Counted from the stretch's first letter, positions 47,839 through 59,290 are shown. The stretch is DNA of 64,000 bases from Paenibacillus_AR mesotrionivorans (GCF_046098205.1 NZ_JBJURJ010000009.1:62001-126000); one strand, 5' to 3'. The notes: generated by a model not told the origin, from the letters alone. Numbers and translations are program-made.

Positions 47839-49452
47839 ATGAACGATGATCTGAAAAACCGGATTCTAAGCGGCCAAACCGCTCTTGGAATCGAGCTTGG
47901 CTCCACCCGCATTAAAGCAGTCCTGATCGGAGAAGATGGCGAATCCATCGCATCCGGCAGCCATGATTGGGAGAACAGCTACGTGAACCAAATCTGGACC
48001 TACGGTCTGGAGGCGGTTTGGAAAGGTGTGCAGGACAGCTACCGGAAAATGGCCGAAGAGGTGAAAACCCGCTACGGTGTCACTCTGCACAACGTCGGAG
48101 CCATCGGCTTCAGCGGCATGATGCACGGTTATATGGCCTTCGATCAGGCCGGGGAGCTGCTGGTCCCTTTTCGCACGTGGCGCAATAACATCACCGGGCA
48201 GGCGTCAGAGGCGCTGAGCGATAGCTTCCACTTCCACATTCCCCAACGCTGGAGCATTGCCCATCTGTATCAGGCGGTGCTGAACGGGGAAGAGCATGTA
48301 GGCCGGATTCATTATTTAACTACATTGGCAGGGTACATTCACTGGAAGCTCACGGGGCGGAAGGTGCTGGGCGTGGGCGAAGCGTCGGGCATGTTTCCCA
48401 TCGATATGCACACGAAGACTTACAATGCGGGTATGGTGGAGCGGTTCAATGCCCTGATTGCCCCGAAGCAGTACACCTGGAAGCTGGAGGATATCCTCCC
48501 GGAGGTACTGGTTGCAGGAGAGCAAGCCGGTGCCCTGACGGAGGAAGGAGCCAAGCTTCTTGATGTAACCGGAGAGCTTGCTGCGGGAATTCCGTTCTGT
48601 CCGCCGGAGGGGGATGCGGGGACAGGGATGGTGGCCACCAACAGCGTTGCGCCACGGACCGGTAATGTTTCCGCCGGCACCTCGGTGTTTGCTATGGTTG
48701 TCTTGGAAAAGGAGCTTTCCCGGCCATACGAGGAAATCGATCTGGTGACCACGCCGTCAGGCAGTCCTGTGGCCATGGCCCATTCCAACAATTGCTCCTC
48801 GGATCTGAATGCCTGGGTGGGGCTGTTCGACGAGTTTGCCAAGGCTATGGGCCTGCAAGCCAATCCCGACCAGCTGTACGGGACGTTGTACAATCTGGCC
48901 CTTCAGGGCGATCCGGACGGCGGCGGTTTATTAGCTTACGGCTATTTGTCCGGCGAGCATATGACCCATTTTGAGGAAGGCCGGCCGTTGTTTGTCCGGA
49001 CCCCGGGCAGCCATTTCAGTCTCGCCAACTTCATGCGTGTCCATTTGTTTACGGCTATGGGCGCGCTGAAAATCGGCATGGACCTTCTTTTGAAGCAGGA
49101 ATCCGTTCAGCTGGATGAAATTCTGGGCCACGGCGGGTTGTTCAAAACTCCGGTTGTCGGCCAAAAGCTGATGGCTGGTGCCCTGGCTGTTCCCGTTTCC
49201 GTCATGGAAACGGCAGGGGAAGGCGGAGCCTGGGGGATTGCGCTTTTGGCCTCCTATATGAACCGTAAGGCGAAGCAGGAAACGCTGGAGGCGTATCTGG
49301 GCAGTAAGGTATTCGCCGGCAAGGCGGTTTCCTCCATTTCCCCCGATCCCAAGGATGTGGAAGGCTTCGAGGCCTTTATGCAGCGTTATAAGCAGGGTTT
49401 GGCCATTGAGCGTGCGGCTGTGGAGCATTTGAAGGAATCAACTAATCCGTAG
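47839..49452 (+). CDS. FGGY-family kinase, probable L-ribulokinase
   Basis: The roughly 537-residue kinase lies between araD and araA, so it very likely phosphorylates L-ribulose. ATP-binding motifs: ALGIELGSTRIKAVLI (about 14-29), GFSGMMHGYMAF, GEASGMFPID and TGNVSAGTSVFAMVVLEK (about 272-289), with HSNNCSSDLNAW and GHGGLFKTPVVGQKLMA later. It is shorter than the Bacillus AraB (about 560 residues) and resembles the ribulokinase type described from Bacteroidetes rather than AraB, as far as I can judge. ATG 47839 has AGGAGG 6 bases ahead. Confidence 0.8.
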   Translation: MNDDLKNRILSGQTALGIELGSTRIKAVLIGEDGESIASGSHDWENSYVNQIWTYGLEAVWKGVQDSYRKMAEEVKTRYGVTLHNVGAIGFSGMMHGYMAFDQAGELLVPFRTWRNNITGQASEALSDSFHFHIPQRWSIAHLYQAVLNGEEHVGRIHYLTTLAGYIHWKLTGRKVLGVGEASGMFPIDMHTKTYNAGMVERFNALIAPKQYTWKLEDILPEVLVAGEQAGALTEEGAKLLDVTGELAAGIPFCPPEGDAGTGMVATNSVAPRTGNVSAGTSVFAMVVLEKELSRPYEEIDLVTTPSGSPVAMAHSNNCSSDLNAWVGLFDEFAKAMGLQANPDQLYGTLYNLALQGDPDGGGLLAYGYLSGEHMTHFEEGRPLFVRTPGSHFSLANFMRVHLFTAMGALKIGMDLLLKQESVQLDEILGHGGLFKTPVVGQKLMAGALAVPVSVMETAGEGGAWGIALLASYMNRKAKQETLEAYLGSKVFAGKAVSSISPDPKDVEGFEAFMQRYKQGLAIERAAVEHLKESTNP

Positions 49453-49467
49453 AAAAGAGGCAGAAAC

Positions 49468-50958
49468 ATGTTGAATATGAAAACCTATGAGTTTTGGTTT
49501 GTCACCGGAAGCCAGCATCTGTACGGTCCGGAAACGCTGGAGGAGGTAGCCCGCCACTCCCGCATCATCGCCGAGAAGCTGGACGCTTCCGACGCCATCT
49601 CGGGCAAGGTGGTATTTAAGCCGGTTGTCAAAACACCGGAGGAAATCCGCGATCTTTTGGCTGAGGCTAACAATGATCCCAACTGCGCCGGTTTGATCAC
49701 CTGGATGCACACCTTCTCTCCGGCCAAAATGTGGATTGCCGGCCTGTCCATTCTGCAGAAGCCCCTGCTCCATTTGCACACGCAATTTAACCGAGATATT
49801 CCGTGGGATTCCATCGACATGGACTTCATGAACCTGAACCAGGCTGCCCATGGCGACCGGGAATACGGCTTTATCAACACCCGTATGGGTGTAGCCCGCA
49901 AGGTCGTAAACGGGTATTGGGAGCATACCTCTACCCAGGAGCGGATCGGCGCCTGGATGAGAACGGCGATTGCCGTCATCGAAAGCCGCCGTCTCAAGGT
50001 AGCCCGCTTCGGCGATAATATGCGCCAGGTGGCGGTAACCGAAGGCGACAAGGTAGAAGCGCAGATCAAGTTCGGCTGGTCCGTCAACGGGTATGGCGTA
50101 GGCGATTTGGTGGAGCGGGTGAATGCGGTCTCCGAGGAAGCGGTTGAGGAATTGTTCGCGAAGTACAACGAGCAATACGAGCTGCCAGCCGAAGCCCAAA
50201 CTCCCGGTGCTTACCAGGATTCCATCAAGTATCAGGCCCGGATTGAGCTGGGCATGCGCAGCTTCCTGGAGGAGGGCGGCTTTACCGCCTTCACCACCAC
50301 CTTCGAAGACCTGCACGGCTTGAAGCAGCTTCCCGGACTTGCCGTTCAACGGCTGATGGAGGACGGTTACGGCTTCGGCGGCGAAGGCGACTGGAAAACC
50401 TCCGCGCTGGTTCGTTTGATGAAGATTATGGCAGGCAACGTGGGCACCTCCTTTATGGAGGACTACACCTATCATATGGACGAGGCAAATGAAATGGTGC
50501 TGGGCTCCCACATGCTGGAAATCTGTCCCACCATCGCCTCCACCAAACCCCGCCTGGAGGTGCATGCGCTGGGAATTGGCGGCAAGGCCGATCCGGCCCG
50601 GATGGTCTTCGACAGCCGGGAAGGCGCCGCGTTGAACGCCACTATCGTGGACCTGGGCAACCGGTTCCGGATGATTGTGAATGTGGTGGATGCAGTGAAG
50701 CAGGAGCATGCAATGCCGAAGCTGCCCGTAGCCCGGGTGCTGTGGAAAACCCAGCCTTCCCTGCAGGTGGCGACCGAAGCCTGGATTTATGCAGGCGGCG
50801 CCCACCACACCGGCTTCTCCTATGTGGTAACTGCGGAACAGCTGGCCGATTTCGCCGATATGATGGGCATCGAATGCGTCATCATCGACAACGATACGAA
50901 GCTGCGCGCCTTCCGCAACGAGCTGCTGTGGAATGATATTGCGTTTAAATTGAAATAA
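49468..50958 (+). CDS. araA: L-arabinose isomerase
   Basis: The 496-residue cytosolic enzyme turns L-arabinose into L-ribulose. Family marks: EFWFVTGSQHLYGPETL at the N terminus, HTQFNRDIPWDSIDMDFMNLNQAAHGDREYG (about 92-122), manganese ligands in the YQDSIKYQARIELG/FTTTFEDLHGLKQLPGLAVQRLM block (about 250-300) and EDYTYH, then GGAHHTGFS (about 445-453). It follows the kinase by 15 bases. A strong terminator ends the operon. Confidence 0.95.
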   Translation: MLNMKTYEFWFVTGSQHLYGPETLEEVARHSRIIAEKLDASDAISGKVVFKPVVKTPEEIRDLLAEANNDPNCAGLITWMHTFSPAKMWIAGLSILQKPLLHLHTQFNRDIPWDSIDMDFMNLNQAAHGDREYGFINTRMGVARKVVNGYWEHTSTQERIGAWMRTAIAVIESRRLKVARFGDNMRQVAVTEGDKVEAQIKFGWSVNGYGVGDLVERVNAVSEEAVEELFAKYNEQYELPAEAQTPGAYQDSIKYQARIELGMRSFLEEGGFTAFTTTFEDLHGLKQLPGLAVQRLMEDGYGFGGEGDWKTSALVRLMKIMAGNVGTSFMEDYTYHMDEANEMVLGSHMLEICPTIASTKPRLEVHALGIGGKADPARMVFDSREGAALNATIVDLGNRFRMIVNVVDAVKQEHAMPKLPVARVLWKTQPSLQVATEAWIYAGGAHHTGFSYVVTAEQLADFADMMGIECVIIDNDTKLRAFRNELLWNDIAFKLK

Positions 50959-50981
50959 GCTGCGGAGACTTTTTCCGTGGG

Positions 50982-51017
50982 AAGCACCCTGTCCGGTTCA
51001 GGCGGGGTGCTTTTTTT
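50982..51017 (+). terminator. Terminator of the arabinose operon
   Basis: AAGCACCC...GGGGTGCTT with an inner CTG/CGG partial pairing and seven T. Confidence 0.85.
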
Positions 51018-51112
51018 GTGGTCCTGTTGAAATATCATATTGAAACTTGGCAGGGATGCCTGTACAGTAAGGTGGAATATGACCCCATTACACCTGTAAA
51101 GGAATGATTTTT

Positions 51113-52072
51113 GTGCCTATGCTGGATATGCCTCTGGACAAACTGAAGCGCTACCAAGGAATGACGCCGAAGCCGGAGGATTTTGATGCTTATTGGGAGA
51201 AAGCCCTGGAGGAAATGAATGCGGTTGACCCGCAGGTGGAGCTGGTGCCGGCAGTCTTCACCACTCCCTTCGCCGAATGCTTTCACCTGTTCTTCACGGG
51301 CGTGCGCGGCGCCAGAGTGCATGCCAAATATATTCGCCCGAAGCACACGGATACGCCCCACCCGGCGGTGCTCCACTTCCACGGCTACACGGGCCATTCC
51401 GGGGATTGGCAGGACAAGCTGCAGTTTGCCGCTTTGGGCTACTCCTTCGCGGCGCTGGATGTGCGCGGTCAAGGGGGTTTGTCCGAGGATACGGGGAGCG
51501 TGAAGGGCAACACCCACCACGGGCACTTCATCCGCGGCTTGGACGACAAGCCGGATAACCTGCTGTTCCGCCATATTTTCCTGGATACCGCGCTGCTTGC
51601 CAAGATTGTGATGGGCTTCGATGAGGTGGATGCCGGCCGTGTCGGCGTTACAGGCTGGTCCCAGGGTGGCGCCCTGACCATGGCCTGTGCGGCGCTGGTG
51701 CCGGAGATCAAGCTGGCGGCGCCGGTTTATCCCTTCTTAAGCGACTACAAGCGCGTTTGGGAGATGGACCTGGCCAAGGATGCGTATGCGGAGCTCAGAA
51801 CCTTCTTCCGCCACTTCGATCCCCAGCATAAGCGGGAGGACGAAATTTTTACCCGTCTGGGCTATATCGACATTCAGCACCTGGCTCCCCGGATTCAGGC
51901 CCAAACCTTGATCGGCGTGGGCCTGATGGATAACATCTGCCCGCCGTCCACCCAATTCGCCGCCATTAACAAAATGACCGCTCCTGTGGAGCTGGAGATT
52001 TACCCGGATTTTGGCCATGAGGGGCTGCCCGGAATGAACGACAAGATTTATGCCTTTTTGCAGCAGCTGTAG
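51113..52072 (+). CDS. CE7 acetyl xylan esterase / cephalosporin-C deacetylase
   Basis: The 319-residue enzyme removes acetyl groups from xylo-oligosaccharides. CE7 marks: MPLDKLKRYQGMTPKPEDFDAYW at the start, RGQGGLSED (about 118-126), the nucleophile elbow GVTGWSQGGALT (Ser about 183) and catalytic Asp/His in GLMDNICPPST and DFGHEG. No signal peptide, so it acts in the cytosol on imported oligomers. GTG 51113 has AAAGGA at 9 bases; the ATG at 51104 lies inside the ribosome-site zone. Separate from the araA transcript by a terminator. Confidence 0.92.
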   Translation: MPMLDMPLDKLKRYQGMTPKPEDFDAYWEKALEEMNAVDPQVELVPAVFTTPFAECFHLFFTGVRGARVHAKYIRPKHTDTPHPAVLHFHGYTGHSGDWQDKLQFAALGYSFAALDVRGQGGLSEDTGSVKGNTHHGHFIRGLDDKPDNLLFRHIFLDTALLAKIVMGFDEVDAGRVGVTGWSQGGALTMACAALVPEIKLAAPVYPFLSDYKRVWEMDLAKDAYAELRTFFRHFDPQHKREDEIFTRLGYIDIQHLAPRIQAQTLIGVGLMDNICPPSTQFAAINKMTAPVELEIYPDFGHEGLPGMNDKIYAFLQQL

Positions 52073-52099
52073 GCCGTTTTCATAGTTTTATCCCGTGCA

Positions 52100-52130
52100 A
52101 AGCTTGCGGAATCGTCCGCAGGCTTTTTTT
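52100..52130 (+). terminator. Terminator after the CE7 esterase gene
   Basis: AGC-x-TGCGGA-ATCG-TCCGCA-x-GCT followed by seven T. Confidence 0.85.
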
Positions 52131-52330
52131 GGCGTTTGTCCCAGAAATGAGGCGGATTTCTCAGGAGTATGACACAATTCGGACAAAATCCTGCACAAAA
52201 TTGAGAGAAGCTGAATTTTTATGGGTAAAAGATTTAAAAATACCTTGAGGCAGCCCCTGAGGCGGCTTTGCAAAACAACCTGGTATTCTCAATGAATCTT
52301 TATTCATTATACAAAAAGGAGGCTTTCTCT

Positions 52331-53593
52331 ATGAAATTGCATATCGCCGCTTGGCAAGTCATTCTCGCTGCCGTGCTGGTACTCGCTTCAATCGGCATGG
52401 ATGCAGAGCCTCCCGCTCAAACGGAGGCTGCAGGTACGGCTACACAGGGCACGGTGGTGCCTTCTTCTCTCATAAATGCTTCGGATCCCGCAGCTCCTAA
52501 GCTGGTCCGGCCCCTGGGTTCGCCAAAGCCGGACGAGGTGTCCTTGGCGGCCCTCGAACCTGTGGCTGCCGCTGCCGTTCCCTTGGCGGCCCTTCAGCCT
52601 ATCGCAGCAGCGGCTGTTCCCGCTGTCCAGGAAGGAGCTGCACTCCCTGCGGTAGATGCGGCGGGCTCGGCAGTGTCGGCTCTTGCGGCAGTGCCCTCTG
52701 GAGGAGCAGGTCCGGTTTTCCGCTTTGCCGTCATCAGCGATATTCATGTGGAAGCATGGAATAAGGAGTCCCACACCAAGCTCCGCAAAGCCTTAACCGA
52801 TCTGGGCACCCATGCTCCCGGCCAGGCGCTGGTGATTAACGGCGATCTGGGCAACGGACTGCCCAAGGATTATGAGACATTGGGAAAGCTTATGCAGGAG
52901 AATCCTTACCCGGGACAGGTGGTGTACACCATCGGCAACCATGAATTCTACAAGGCCTGGACGGATGCTTCGGGCAAATGGAATGAGGCGAATTTCCCTA
53001 ACGGGGAAACAGCGGAAGCCTCCATTAACCGGTTCCTCCAGTTCACCGGCTATGAGAAGGTGTATCATGATTCATGGATCGACGGATATCACTTTGTATT
53101 CCTCGGTTCGGAAAGCTACCGTCAGACCGATGACAGCTTCGCTGAAGATGCCTGGCTGTCGGAGAACCAGCTGAATTGGCTGGAGGGCGTCATGGCGGAG
53201 GGGGCGGAGGAGGGCAAACCCATCTTCGTTTTTCTGCACCAGCCCCTTCCTTATACGGTGGCCGGAAGCTACACGGATTTCAACAGCCGGGCGGTGGTCC
53301 AGCATGACCGACTGAAGGAAATCCTCTCCCGTTATCCCCAGACCGTTTTCTTCTCGGGGCATTCCCATTGGGAGCTGGGTTCACCCGGAACGTTTATCCA
53401 AGACGAATTTACCATGGTGAATACCTCGTCGGTGCTGACGCCTTACGATACTACGGACAACCCCATTGCCGCAGAGGAGCGGAAAAGCGAGGGGCTGGTG
53501 GTGGAGGTAACCGGCAACCGCGTGCAGATCAAGGGGCGCAACTTCACGGCGGGAGACTGGATTCCGGAGGCCAGCTATACCGTGGAGCCATGA
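52331..53593 (+). CDS. Secreted calcineurin-like metallophosphoesterase
   Basis: The 420-residue protein has a signal peptide or anchor (AAWQVILAAVLVLASIGM), then about 110 residues of Ala/Pro-rich linker with repeated blocks (LAALEPVAAAAVP, LAALQPIAAAAVP), and a metallophosphoesterase domain: VISDIHVE (about 138-145), NGDLGNG (about 173-179), GNHEF (about 203-207), and SGHSHWELG (about 348-356), giving the two-metal site. It would act outside the membrane on phosphodiesters or monoesters of unknown type. ATG 52331 has AAGGAGG. The long linker is likely wall-spanning. Confidence 0.85.
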   Translation: MKLHIAAWQVILAAVLVLASIGMDAEPPAQTEAAGTATQGTVVPSSLINASDPAAPKLVRPLGSPKPDEVSLAALEPVAAAAVPLAALQPIAAAAVPAVQEGAALPAVDAAGSAVSALAAVPSGGAGPVFRFAVISDIHVEAWNKESHTKLRKALTDLGTHAPGQALVINGDLGNGLPKDYETLGKLMQENPYPGQVVYTIGNHEFYKAWTDASGKWNEANFPNGETAEASINRFLQFTGYEKVYHDSWIDGYHFVFLGSESYRQTDDSFAEDAWLSENQLNWLEGVMAEGAEEGKPIFVFLHQPLPYTVAGSYTDFNSRAVVQHDRLKEILSRYPQTVFFSGHSHWELGSPGTFIQDEFTMVNTSSVLTPYDTTDNPIAAEERKSEGLVVEVTGNRVQIKGRNFTAGDWIPEASYTVEP

Positions 53594-53693
53594 ACAGATG
53601 AAAAAGCCCTCAAATCGGCTTCGCAGATTTCGGGGCTTGCATAACACATCACGCCTGCAGCTAGGACCATGTTATTTCTGGGCAGCGTCTAAT

Positions 53694-53736
53694 CAAAAAA
53701 AGCAGAATAACGGATTTCCGTTACTCTGCCTTTTTG
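53694..53736 (-). terminator. Bidirectional terminator
   Basis: AGCAGAATAACGGA-TT-TCCGTTACTCTGC flanked by A7 and T5. It can stop both the phosphoesterase transcript (+) and the convergent lyase transcript (-). Confidence 0.85.
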
Positions 53737-53763
53737 CTGTTTTTGGGGAGGAGGAGGAACCTT

Positions 53764-54954
53764 CTACTCCGTTTTGCTTCCGGCCAAGGCGCTGGCCGCC
53801 TTTACAAACCGGGCCAACCCCTCCTGCAATGTGGAGCGGGAGCATGCCAGGTTGATCCGCAGGAAACCTTTGCCTTCTGGGCCATAAGTGGAGCCTTCAT
53901 TAAAGGCCACCTGGGCCTTGTGATACATCAGTTCCTTCAGGCCGGTTACGTCCAGCCCGAGCCCCCTGCAGTCCACCCACAGGAGATAGGTGCTTTCGGG
54001 CACCATGGGTTTGACAGCGGGCAGCTCCCGGTTGAGGTAGTCCACTGCAAACTCCAGATTGCCCTTCAGGTATACCAGCAGCTCGTCCAGCCAGGCTTCG
54101 CTTTCGTTATAGGCGGCCAGAATCATGTCCGGGCTGAAAAATCCCGTCATATGCAAGGATAGTGCCTTGATCCGGTAATCGATTTTCCGCTTCAATTCCG
54201 GGTTTGGGGTAACCATATAAGCGGCCGGCAAACCGGGCAGGTTGAAGGTTTTGGTAGGCGCAATAGTGGTAACCGTAATCTCCGCCAGCTCCGGCGAAAT
54301 GGAGGCAATGGGAATATGCTTGTGTCCGGGATAAGCCATATCCGCATGAATTTCGTCGGATACGATTATAACGCCGTACTTGCGGCACAGCTCGCCGAGC
54401 TTCACCAGCTCCTCCCGCTCCCAAACCCGTCCGCCGGGGTTGTGGGGGCTGCACAATAAAAGCAGCTTGGCGCCGTCCTGCATTAGCTTTTCCAGGTGGG
54501 CGTAGTCCATTTCGTACCGGCCGTTGTGGTGCAAAAGCGGGTTGGCTGCCACCTGGCGGCCGTTCATTTTGATGACATCATAGAACGGGTAATACACCGG
54601 CGATTGCAGAATCACGGCGCCGCCGGGTTCTGTGAACAGCTCCACAGCCAGGCTCAGGGCGGTGACCACGCCGGTAACGGTGGACAGCCAGCTTTTTTGG
54701 ATGGGCCATTGATGGCGCCGGGTGAACCAGTTGGTAATGGCGTCCCAGGCTTCGTCGGGCATCACAGTATAGCCGTATATGCCTTGCGCGGCGCGGCCTT
54801 CAATGGCTTTTTTGATGGCAGGCGGGCTCTCAAAATCCATGTCCGCTACCCATAGCGGCAGTATATCCGGGTTGCCGAACAGTTTCTCCGACTGGTCCCA
54901 CTTGTAGGAGTGGGTATTTCTGCGGTCTGGTACTTGATCGAATCGGGAACTCAC
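53764..54954 (-). CDS. patB: PatB/MalY-family PLP-dependent C-S lyase
   Basis: The 396-residue aminotransferase-fold enzyme carries PLP on Lys235 (TIAPTKTFNLPGLPAAYM), with SDEIHADM (199-206) binding the cofactor. PLWVADMDFESPPAIKKAI and CSPHNPGGRVW are typical of PatB/MalY, which split cystathionine or cysteine conjugates to a thiol, pyruvate and ammonia. The gene is single, between a terminator and the LacI gene. A plain aminotransferase activity is the alternative. Confidence 0.9.
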   Translation of the reverse strand: MSSRFDQVPDRRNTHSYKWDQSEKLFGNPDILPLWVADMDFESPPAIKKAIEGRAAQGIYGYTVMPDEAWDAITNWFTRRHQWPIQKSWLSTVTGVVTALSLAVELFTEPGGAVILQSPVYYPFYDVIKMNGRQVAANPLLHHNGRYEMDYAHLEKLMQDGAKLLLLCSPHNPGGRVWEREELVKLGELCRKYGVIIVSDEIHADMAYPGHKHIPIASISPELAEITVTTIAPTKTFNLPGLPAAYMVTPNPELKRKIDYRIKALSLHMTGFFSPDMILAAYNESEAWLDELLVYLKGNLEFAVDYLNRELPAVKPMVPESTYLLWVDCRGLGLDVTGLKELMYHKAQVAFNEGSTYGPEGKGFLRINLACSRSTLQEGLARFVKAASALAGSKTE

Positions 54955-55180
54955 GGGTAACAGGCCTCCTCCAATAGAACAATGTATCCCTTAATCATGG
55001 AGGAAAAGGCGGGATTTTTCAAGGGGGAATCCTGTGGGGCGGGAAAGCGCCAGGGACCCGGGGGTGGACAGGAGCGCGGTTAGACAAATCAGAACCAGCC
55101 GCCTCTCACTAGTCCCACCGTTTTTCGTCTCCACTAGTCCAAACATTCCAGTCCCACCGTTCCAGCCTCTCATAACCGCT

Positions 55181-56203
55181 TTAATGCAAATCCGCTACCG
55201 AGCGCCGGACCACCAGCTCCGCCGGCAGCAGAATCCGTGTCCAGGCATCCTCGCCGTCCTCATTTTCCTTGTCGGCAATACGCCCGGTGAGCAGCTGCAT
55301 CCCCTTGTAGCCGAACTGGTAAGCCTGCTGCGCGGCGACGGTCAGGAACGGGTCGATTTCGCCTACCGGGCCCAGATCATCGAAGCAGCAGACGGAGATA
55401 TCCTCCGGCACCCGCAGGCCTTTCTTCCGGATCGCCTGGATGGTCTGGATGGCCATCATGTTATTGCCGCACAGAATGGCGGTAGGCAGGGGCTGAAGCC
55501 CGTCCAGCCACTCTCCGATCCGGGCTAGGCTGCTCCGCGGCGCATACCCCAGCTCCAGAATCCGCTCCGCAGGGGCCGGCAGATCGTTCAGCTTCAGCGC
55601 TTCCTTGTAGGCGGTAGCTCTCAGGCGGGCGCTGGATACATCCGGCGTGCCGTTCACCAGAGCGATTTCCTTATGTCCCAGCCCCATCATATGCTCCATG
55701 AGCATCCGGGTGCCCTCGCGGCTGTCCCCCAGCACCACATCGCTGCCGATGCCCGGCACCTCCCGGTCCAGCAGCACAAACGGCACACTATGGGCCCGCA
55801 GGCTTTCCAGATGGGGCAGGGAGCCATCTCCTGCAGGGGCCACCAGCACCCCGTCCACCCGGGATTTCAGTATGGTGTCAATATATTCCCGTTCCTTCTC
55901 CAGGCTTTCATCGCTGTTCCCGAACAGCACCCGGTAGCCCAGTTTGTTGGCGGCGTCCTCCGCCCCTCTGGCCAAGGTGGTGAAGAAGGGGTTGGTGATA
56001 TCGGTAACCAGCAGAAACAGCACCTGGGTTTCTCGCAACACCAGGCTGCGCGCCATTTCGTTGGGTACATAATTCAATTCCTCCATGATCCGCTTCACCT
56101 TGCTGCGGGTTTTTTCGCTAATCCGTCCCTTATTGTTGATTACCCGGGACACGGTCATGGCGGATACATTCGCTTTTTTGGCTATATCGTAGATGGTTAC
56201 CAT
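55181..56203 (-). CDS. LacI-family regulator of the fucose genes
   Basis: The 340-residue repressor has the LacI helix-turn-helix (VTIYDIAKKANVSAMTVSRV, then KGRISEKTRSKVKRIMEELNY) and hinge MARSLVLRET, then a sugar-binding domain with VCCFDDLGPVGEIDPFLTVAAQ. It is divergent from fucI and a palindrome GAGTTATCGGTAACTC (56364-56379) sits just before fucI. L-fucose or fuculose-1-phosphate are plausible ligands; this is inferred from position. Confidence 0.85.
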   Translation of the reverse strand: MVTIYDIAKKANVSAMTVSRVINNKGRISEKTRSKVKRIMEELNYVPNEMARSLVLRETQVLFLLVTDITNPFFTTLARGAEDAANKLGYRVLFGNSDESLEKEREYIDTILKSRVDGVLVAPAGDGSLPHLESLRAHSVPFVLLDREVPGIGSDVVLGDSREGTRMLMEHMMGLGHKEIALVNGTPDVSSARLRATAYKEALKLNDLPAPAERILELGYAPRSSLARIGEWLDGLQPLPTAILCGNNMMAIQTIQAIRKKGLRVPEDISVCCFDDLGPVGEIDPFLTVAAQQAYQFGYKGMQLLTGRIADKENEDGEDAWTRILLPAELVVRRSVADLH

Positions 56204-56333
56204 GGTGCTCCTCCTTTCACATGAGTCAAGCCAATCCGGTTTCCGGGAAAACGCCTAACATCCGCAGCAAAAGCCTGCGTGCGTCCATCTCCGGACGATA
56301 TGGATATGACACTTATTGTACTGAACAAAAGGA

Positions 56334-56379
56334 TTGACAGCAAGAGGGGAAACTGCTAATTTGGAGTTATCGGTAACTC
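56334..56379 (+). promoter_or_regulatory. fucI promoter and palindromic operator
   Basis: TTGACA (56334-56339) with an extended -10 (TG-C-TAATTT, 56354-56362), then GAGTTATCGGTAACTC (56364-56379), a palindrome with a central CG as in LacI-family operators and placed at the start site. Confidence 0.65.
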
Positions 56380-56405
56380 AATAATTTATACGGAGGGATA
56401 TTGCA

Positions 56406-58193
<1,788 letters not shown>

Positions 58194-58284
58194 CTCGCAA
58201 TACCGTCCGCTGCGTTGGCGCAGCTGAATGCAGGAGCCTCAAGCTGTAGAGGAAGGGTCCTAGCTGGCGCAGAGAAATACCCAA

Positions 58285-58460
58285 CTGCAAAAGTGCAGCT
58301 AAATTCGACCAAATTAGTTTAAATGGGCAGCTATCCTGCAAAAGTGCAGTTATTTCGTGCAAAAAACTCCCCAATAGGCCTGGCTCAGTAAAATAACTGC
58401 ATTTTTGCAGTTGGCTGTACGTAGCGGAGCCCTACCAGGAGAATAACTGCACTTTTGCAT
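58285..58460. repeat. Four-copy motif array E
   Basis: CTGCAAAAGTGCAGCTAAAT (58285-58304) and CTGCAAAAGTGCAGTTATTT (58336-58355), then inverted copies at 58391-58410 (AAATAACTGCATTTTTGCAG) and 58441-58460 (GAATAACTGCACTTTTGCAT). Start spacings are 51, 55 and 50. It has the motif and geometry of array C, while the bases between copies differ. The rest of 58194-58560 holds the fucA ribosome site AGGAGG and no gene. Confidence 0.8.
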
Positions 58461-58560
58461 TTCGTAGCGCTTCGAAAGGAATCTCCGACTGCCCGGCACT
58501 TGTCGTATTGGAAGCAAGCTTGACTAGTTTTAAAACCAACAACACTTTAGGAGGTGCCGC

Positions 58561-59223
58561 ATGTCTCAAGCTGTATCGGTTCGCGAGGAGCTGTGCAAGT
58601 ATGCCCGGAAAATTGTCGAGAAGGGAATGGTCGTGGGGCCAGGCGGCAATATCTCCGCCCGTGACGGGGACACCATGCTGGTTTCCCCCAGCGGCTTCGC
58701 CTTGGAGGAAATTCTCCCGGAGCAATGGGTAGCCGTATCCATAGCGGACGGTTCCGTTCAAGCCGCCCCCGGTCTGCGTCCTTCCTCCGAGGTGCTGATG
58801 CATCTCTACGGATATCAGGCTAATCCATCCATTGGGGCCATGATCCATACCCATCCCGCCAACTCCATTGCCTTCGGACTCATCGGGGAAAAGCTGCCGA
58901 TCATGTTTCCCGACCAGGCGGCCCTGACGGGTGAAACCGGGTTTGTGCCGTATGTGGTGCCCACTACAGCACTGCTGGCCAACGCCGTGAAAGAAAAAAT
59001 CAATGAATATACCACCCTGCTGCTGGGCAACCACGGTTTGGTGGCCGTTGGCCGCAATCTGCGGGAGGCGTATTACCGGACGGAGGTTGTGGAGGAGAGT
59101 GCACGGATTTATCTTCTGGCCAAAGCTGCCGGGACACCGAAGGTGCTGACCCAGGAGGAATTGGACGAAATCCGCGCCTTGGAAACAGAAGCGTACCGGA
59201 TCAAGCTTTTGCAGCAGCAGTAA
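58561..59223 (+). CDS. fucA: L-fuculose-phosphate aldolase
   Basis: The 220-residue class II aldolase splits L-fuculose-1-phosphate into DHAP and L-lactaldehyde. Zinc and acid residues: Glu77 in RPSSEVLMH, His96 and His98 in AMIHTHPAN, and His158 in LLGNHGLVAVG. MVVGPGGNISARDG is the phosphate-binding segment. RBS AGGAGG at 7 bases. The paralogous araD at 46.9 kb is only distantly similar. No fuculokinase gene is in the window. Confidence 0.9.
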   Translation: MSQAVSVREELCKYARKIVEKGMVVGPGGNISARDGDTMLVSPSGFALEEILPEQWVAVSIADGSVQAAPGLRPSSEVLMHLYGYQANPSIGAMIHTHPANSIAFGLIGEKLPIMFPDQAALTGETGFVPYVVPTTALLANAVKEKINEYTTLLLGNHGLVAVGRNLREAYYRTEVVEESARIYLLAKAAGTPKVLTQEELDEIRALETEAYRIKLLQQQ

Positions 59224-59244
59224 TTTAGAGTGAACACCCATACA

Positions 59245-59290
59245 AGGATTGCCGGAAGCGGATCTCCGCTGGCCAGGCAATCCTCTTTTA
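59245..59290 (+). terminator. Terminator of the fucose operon
   Basis: AGGATTGCC pairs with GGCAATCCT around an inner AGCGGA/TCCGCT stem, followed by CTTTTA. Confidence 0.7.
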
